From Oscillospiraceae bacterium (GTDB taxonomy: Bacteria > Bacillota > Clostridia > Oscillospirales > Ruminococcaceae), in NCBI GenBank assembly GCA_016297675.1, contig JAEDGE010000030.1, positions 1 through 16,922 of the forward strand: 16,922 bases of DNA, in the 5' to 3' direction. How positions within the stretch are numbered: position 1 is the first letter of the stretch; the number at the start of each line of letters is the position of its first letter. Below the pieces are notes generated by a model. The model made no database searches, had not been told where the DNA came from, and saw nothing but the letters and a program-made list of their open reading frames with translations. The position numbers and the translations under genes were made by a program. Of the stretch, positions 14,020 through 16,922 are shown one piece after another.

Positions 14020-15024
14020 ATGGAAGGTGTACAAAAGAAACTGATTTTCAGTGGCATTCAGCCGACTGGTACGTTTACACTGGGAAACTATATTGGAGCC
14101 ATTCGCAACTGGGGACCATTACAGGATGAATACCGCTGCGTTTACAGCGTTGTAGATATGCATGCCATCACCGTCCGGCAGGATCCGGCAAAGCTGCGGC
14201 AGAATACCTTGCAGGCATATGCACTGCTGTTGGCGTGTGGCATTGATTTGGAAAAGTCGATTTTGTTCATTCAGAGCCATGTGAAAACGCATGCAGAACT
14301 GAGCTGGGTGCTGGGCTGTAATACCCAATTTGGAGAACTGTCCCGTATGACGCAGTTCAAGGATAAGAGTGCAAAACATGCGGACGATGTCAATTCCGGT
14401 CTGTTTACGTATCCAGTGCTGATGGCAGCCGATATTCTTGCCTATAATGCAGATCTGGTGCCGGTCGGCGTGGATCAGAAGCAGCATCTCGAACTCGCAC
14501 GGAATATTGCACAGCGGTTTAATCAGCGGTATGGCGAATTCTTCACGCTGCCGGAGCCGTATATTCCGCCGGTTGGTGCAAAGGTCATGTCCTTGCAGGA
14601 TCCGACCAAGAAAATGTCCAAGTCCGATGACAATCCGAATGCCTGCATTTTGATTCTGGACGATAGAGATACCATTATCCGGAAGTTTAAGCGTGCTGTA
14701 ACCGATAGCGATACCGTAGTACGCTATGCAGATGGGAAGGACGGCATCAATAACCTGATGACGATTTACTCCAGCCTGACAGGCAAGGATTATGCTACCA
14801 TTGAACGGGAATTTGACGGCAAGGGTTATGGAGATTTCAAGCTGGCAGTTGGCGAAACCGTGGCAGACCATTTGCAGCCGATTCAGGATGAATTTAAGAG
14901 ATTGTTTGCAGACAAGGCATATCTGAAAACGTGTTATACAGATGGAGCTGCAAAGGCACTGGCGTATTCGCAGAGAATTGTCAGCAAGGTTTACCATAAG
15001 GTTGGCTTTGTGGATGCACGGTAA
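14020..15024 (+). CDS. trpS: Tryptophan-tRNA ligase
   Basis: A 334-residue class I aminoacyl-tRNA synthetase that charges tRNA-Trp; the length is that of the compact bacterial TrpRS. The HIGH-type motif appears as TLGN (20-23) in SGIQPTGTFTLGNYIGA, and the KMSKS loop is intact at 198-202 (KKMSKSDDN). GVDQKQHLELARNIAQRFN (150-168) is the usual tryptophan/adenylate-site segment. AAGGGAG (14003-14009) lies 10 bases before the ATG. No T-box leader is present directly upstream: only 38 bases separate it from the preceding gene, so any control would act from further upstream. Confidence 0.97.
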   Translation: MEGVQKKLIFSGIQPTGTFTLGNYIGAIRNWGPLQDEYRCVYSVVDMHAITVRQDPAKLRQNTLQAYALLLACGIDLEKSILFIQSHVKTHAELSWVLGCNTQFGELSRMTQFKDKSAKHADDVNSGLFTYPVLMAADILAYNADLVPVGVDQKQHLELARNIAQRFNQRYGEFFTLPEPYIPPVGAKVMSLQDPTKKMSKSDDNPNACILILDDRDTIIRKFKRAVTDSDTVVRYADGKDGINNLMTIYSSLTGKDYATIEREFDGKGYGDFKLAVGETVADHLQPIQDEFKRLFADKAYLKTCYTDGAAKALAYSQRIVSKVYHKVGFVDAR

Positions 15025-15061
15025 GAGAAAAAATCGTGCTGGAAAAATCATAATGGGAATC

Positions 15062-15094
15062 AACAGGACAGTACGGCAGACGTTCTGTCCTGTT
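15062..15094 (+). other. Stem-loop between trpS and the GNAT gene
   Basis: A 10-bp perfect stem, AACAGGACAG (15062-15071) with CTGTCCTGTT (15085-15094), has a 13-base loop. There is no T-tract after it, so it is a poor intrinsic terminator. It may be a transcript-processing site or a weak attenuator within the operon. Confidence 0.55.
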
Positions 15095-15126
15095 CTGTTC
15101 AGATGACGGGAAAGGAGGAAATCGGA

Positions 15127-15678
15127 ATGGGAGTGCTTTGTACAGAACGCTTTTTGTTAAGACCATTTCGAGCAGAAGATGCACCAGCAATGTATCGGAA
15201 TTGGTGCTGTGATGAACGGGTGGCAAGATATTGCAGATGGGTTCCCCATGAAAGTTTGGCGACTACAGAGGCACTGTTGCAACGTTATTTGCAGGAAGCA
15301 GAAGCGGGCTTCCCATACCGCTGGGCGATTACGAAAAAGGAAGCAGGAGAACCGATTGGATGTATTGATGTAGTTGGTTTTGGAGCAGATGGACACACAC
15401 CGGAAATGGGTTATGTGCTTTCCCATGCAGAATGGGGAAAAGGTTGTATGACAGAGGTCTTGCAGGCGGTGATAACCTATCTGTTTTCCTGCGGTTATTC
15501 CAAAATTTCTGCACGGCATCATGTAGAAAATCCAGCATCTGGACGGGTAATGGAAAAATGCGGAATGCGTATGACTGGCTATGCAAAAATAGAAGGAAAG
15601 TTTGGTTCTCACCAGTTATGGGATGCAAAGTGCTATGCCATTTCTGCACCGCAGCAGACAATAGAAACGGAGGAATAG
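15127..15678 (+). CDS. GNAT-family N-acetyltransferase (RimJ/RimL type)
   Basis: A 183-residue acetyl-CoA-dependent acyltransferase. The start at 15127 has AAAGGAGG at 8 bases; an ATG at 15103 is less well placed. The N-terminus TERFLLRPFRAEDAPAMYRNW is the usual opening of the Acetyltransf_3 branch. The middle shows PIGCIDVVGF and EMGYVLSHAEWGKGCMTEVLQAVI, the acetyl-CoA pyrophosphate loop (W-GKG in place of the canonical Q/RxxGxG/A). The end has ENPASGRVMEKCGMRMTGY, also typical. The acceptor, whether a ribosomal protein N-terminus or a small amine, is unknown. Its stop lies 3 bases before mazG, so the two are translationally close. Confidence 0.92.
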   Translation: MGVLCTERFLLRPFRAEDAPAMYRNWCCDERVARYCRWVPHESLATTEALLQRYLQEAEAGFPYRWAITKKEAGEPIGCIDVVGFGADGHTPEMGYVLSHAEWGKGCMTEVLQAVITYLFSCGYSKISARHHVENPASGRVMEKCGMRMTGYAKIEGKFGSHQLWDAKCYAISAPQQTIETEE

Positions 15679-15681
15679 AAA

Positions 15682-16476
15682 ATGGTAACGTATCCGCAGA
15701 AAGAAAAATACGATATCAACGACCTGATTGAAGTGATTCGTCTGTTACGGCAGCCGGACGGCTGTCCGTGGGATAAGGAGCAGACACATGCATCTGTCCG
15801 CATGAACTTTATCGAAGAGGTATACGAGGTCATTGAAGCAATTGACAAGCAGGATACCGCCTTAATGCGGGAGGAACTCGGCGATGTGTTGATGCAGGTG
15901 GTATTCCATATACAAATGGAACGGGAGCAGGGCAACTTTACCTTTGAGGATGTCTGTGACGAGGTTTGCAGAAAGTTGATTATCCGGCATCCGCATGTGT
16001 TCAGCAATGTGCAGGTTTCTGATACGGGAGAGGTTCTGAACAACTGGGAACAGATTAAACAGCAGACAAAAGGACAGACGACCTATACAGAAACACTGGA
16101 GAGTGTTGCTGTTTCTCTGCCAGCATTGATGCGGGCACAGAAGGTCGGAAAACGTGCTGCAAAGTCCGGATTTGACTTTACTGGTGTAGCGGATAGCTTT
16201 GCGAAGCTGCAATCGGAAGTGACAGAATTGCAGGAGGCTGTTTCAGCGAATAACAAGGAAGCTGCCGCAGAAGAGTTGGGAGATTTGCTGTTCAGCTGTA
16301 CAAATGTGGCAAGAGCACTGGGTGTGGATGCGGAAGAAGTGCTGACCGCAGCAACTGAAAAATTCATTCGCCGGTTTGCAAAAGTAGAACAAGCGGCTCA
16401 GGCAGCCCAGAAGGATATGAAAGACTGTTCATTAGAGGAATTGGAAACTTACTGGCAGCAGGCAAAGGAGGACTAA
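15682..16476 (+). CDS. mazG: Nucleoside triphosphate pyrophosphohydrolase MazG
   Basis: A 264-residue housekeeping enzyme that hydrolyses (d)NTPs, including damaged ones, to monophosphate and pyrophosphate. It has two tandem MazG domains. In the first, EEVYE (45-49) and EELGD (64-68) supply Mg-binding acidic residues, and the segment CPWDKEQTHAS is the classic MazG opening. In the second, a parallel set appears around E179-E185 and EELGD (197-201). GGAGG (15669-15673) lies 8 bases upstream, inside the end of the GNAT gene. In Bacillus the equivalent gene (yabN) also stands near the S4-domain gene that follows here; unlike YabN, no N-terminal methyltransferase domain is fused. Confidence 0.95.
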   Translation: MVTYPQKEKYDINDLIEVIRLLRQPDGCPWDKEQTHASVRMNFIEEVYEVIEAIDKQDTALMREELGDVLMQVVFHIQMEREQGNFTFEDVCDEVCRKLIIRHPHVFSNVQVSDTGEVLNNWEQIKQQTKGQTTYTETLESVAVSLPALMRAQKVGKRAAKSGFDFTGVADSFAKLQSEVTELQEAVSANNKEAAAEELGDLLFSCTNVARALGVDAEEVLTAATEKFIRRFAKVEQAAQAAQKDMKDCSLEELETYWQQAKED

Positions 16477-16478
16477 GG

Positions 16479-16721
16479 ATGCGGCTGGATAAATATTTGA
16501 AGGTGTCCCGTTTGATTAAGCGGCGAACAGTTGCCAATGAAGCATGTGATGCAGAAAAGGTATTGGTCAATGGAAAAGTTGCCCGTGCGTCTTATGATGT
16601 AAAAGTGGGAGATGTCATTGAAATTAACATGGGACAAAAAGCCCTGAAAGTCAAAGTAGAGCAGGTGCTGGAACATGTACTGAAAGACGATGCCGCTGGG
16701 ATGTATACGGTGGTCGAATAG
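16479..16721 (+). CDS. rqcP: S4-domain RNA-binding protein RqcP (YabO/Hsp15-like)
   Basis: An 80-residue protein that is mostly an S4 RNA-binding domain (about 1-50: MRLDKYLKVSRLIKRRTVANEACDAEKVLVNGKVA), followed by a short tail. The family (Hsp15/YabO, now RqcP) binds stalled 50S subunits carrying peptidyl-tRNA and promotes alanine tailing with RqcH during ribosome-associated quality control. AAAGGAGG (16465-16472) lies 6 bases before the ATG and inside the end of mazG; only 2 bases separate the genes. In Bacillus and many clostridia yabP, yabQ and divIC follow; here a terminator follows at once, so that neighbourhood is broken. Confidence 0.92.
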   Translation: MRLDKYLKVSRLIKRRTVANEACDAEKVLVNGKVARASYDVKVGDVIEINMGQKALKVKVEQVLEHVLKDDAAGMYTVVE

Positions 16722-16737
16722 AAATAGGATATTTTTC

Positions 16738-16775
16738 AGCAGGAGCGTGCAGGATATGCCGTTCCTGCTTTTTTA
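16738..16775 (+). terminator. Rho-independent terminator after rqcP
   Basis: The arms AGCAGGAGCG (16738-16747) and CGTTCCTGCT (16760-16769) pair over 10 bp with one G-U. A T-run (16769-16774) follows, then further T-rich DNA. It ends the GNAT-mazG-rqcP run. Confidence 0.85.
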
Positions 16776-16841
16776 TTTTTTGCCATGCATATTTTTTCAA
16801 AAAATCTTCAGTGCTGTGACAATTTGGCTGGTTATCTGTAG

Positions 16842-16869
16842 TTATGTAAGAGGAATCCATGTTACATAA
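16842..16869. promoter_or_regulatory. Dyad-symmetric, operator-like site upstream of the last gene
   Basis: TTATGTAA (16842-16849) and TTACATAA (16862-16869) are exact inverted repeats with 12 bases between them. They lie about 40-68 bases before the ATG at 16910, where a regulator site or promoter-overlapping operator would be expected. No clear -35/-10 pair can be placed, so the role is inferred. Confidence 0.35.
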
Positions 16870-16909
16870 GAAAAAAGAGGGGGCAATATCAAAAACGGAG
16901 GTTTTTATC

Positions 16910-16922
16910 ATGAAAAAATTTT
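16910..16922 (+). CDS. Start of a further gene, truncated by the window end
   Basis: CGGAGG (16896-16901) lies 8 bases before an ATG, and the visible codons read MKKF. This start suits a secreted or membrane protein, but only four residues can be seen, so no function is offered. Confidence 0.6.

Noticed and set aside
14119..15063. A 314-codon open frame antisense to trpS
   Set aside because: trpS is unmistakable on the plus strand, and the antisense translation resembles no protein family.
15062..15094. An intrinsic terminator after trpS
   Set aside because: The stem is good but no T-tract follows, so it is listed only as a stem-loop.

Overview
The window looks like chromosomal core DNA of a low-to-mid GC Gram-positive, most likely a Ruminococcus-type member of the class Clostridia (Oscillospiraceae). 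This rests on strong AAGGAGG-type ribosome binding sites, TTGACA/TATAAT promoters, the der-plsY-gpsA gene order, a zinc-ribbon L32 behind a YceD/DUF177 gene, a mazG-rqcP (yabO) pair, and the flavour of the proteins. The species call is inference; no rRNA is present.

Layout, left to right. Bases 1-84 hold the right part of a structured repeat cut by the window edge. A near-identical second copy, complete, lies at 11818-11990. Next come an HPr-like protein without the usual phosphorylatable histidine (318-548) with its own promoter and terminator, a DacF-like exported protein whose three catalytic motifs are all altered (713-1846), glucose-6-phosphate isomerase (1999-3333) and a small P-loop protein (3374-3781). 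A promoter at 3813 drives the yceD/DUF177-rpmF pair, closed by a strong terminator. Then follow der, plsY, gpsA and a LysR-type regulator, tightly packed and ended by a bidirectional terminator (8838-8873). Two minus-strand genes follow: ychF, with its own near-consensus promoter, and a SpoVB/MurJ-like flippase read from a TTG start. After the 406-base divergent intergenic region come, on the plus strand, a PLP aminotransferase, an unknown 174-aa protein, trpS, a GNAT acetyltransferase, mazG and rqcP, then a terminator. The first codons of another gene lie at the right edge.

Most genes are housekeeping: glycolysis (pgi), ribosome production and rescue (yceD, rpmF, der, ychF, rqcP), phospholipid synthesis (plsY uses acyl phosphate to acylate the glycerol-3-phosphate made by gpsA), tryptophan charging (trpS), nucleotide-pool cleaning (mazG) and cell-envelope work (DacF-like, SpoVB/MurJ-like).

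The less ordinary parts are the repeat, the DacF-like probable pseudoenzyme, and the His-less HPr-like protein. The full repeat copy is about 170 bp, has terminal inverted repeats ending in TATACT, may be flanked by TA duplications, and is built of two adjacent three-hairpin cloverleaf units. I saw no CRISPR array, tRNA, rRNA, transposase gene or defence system.
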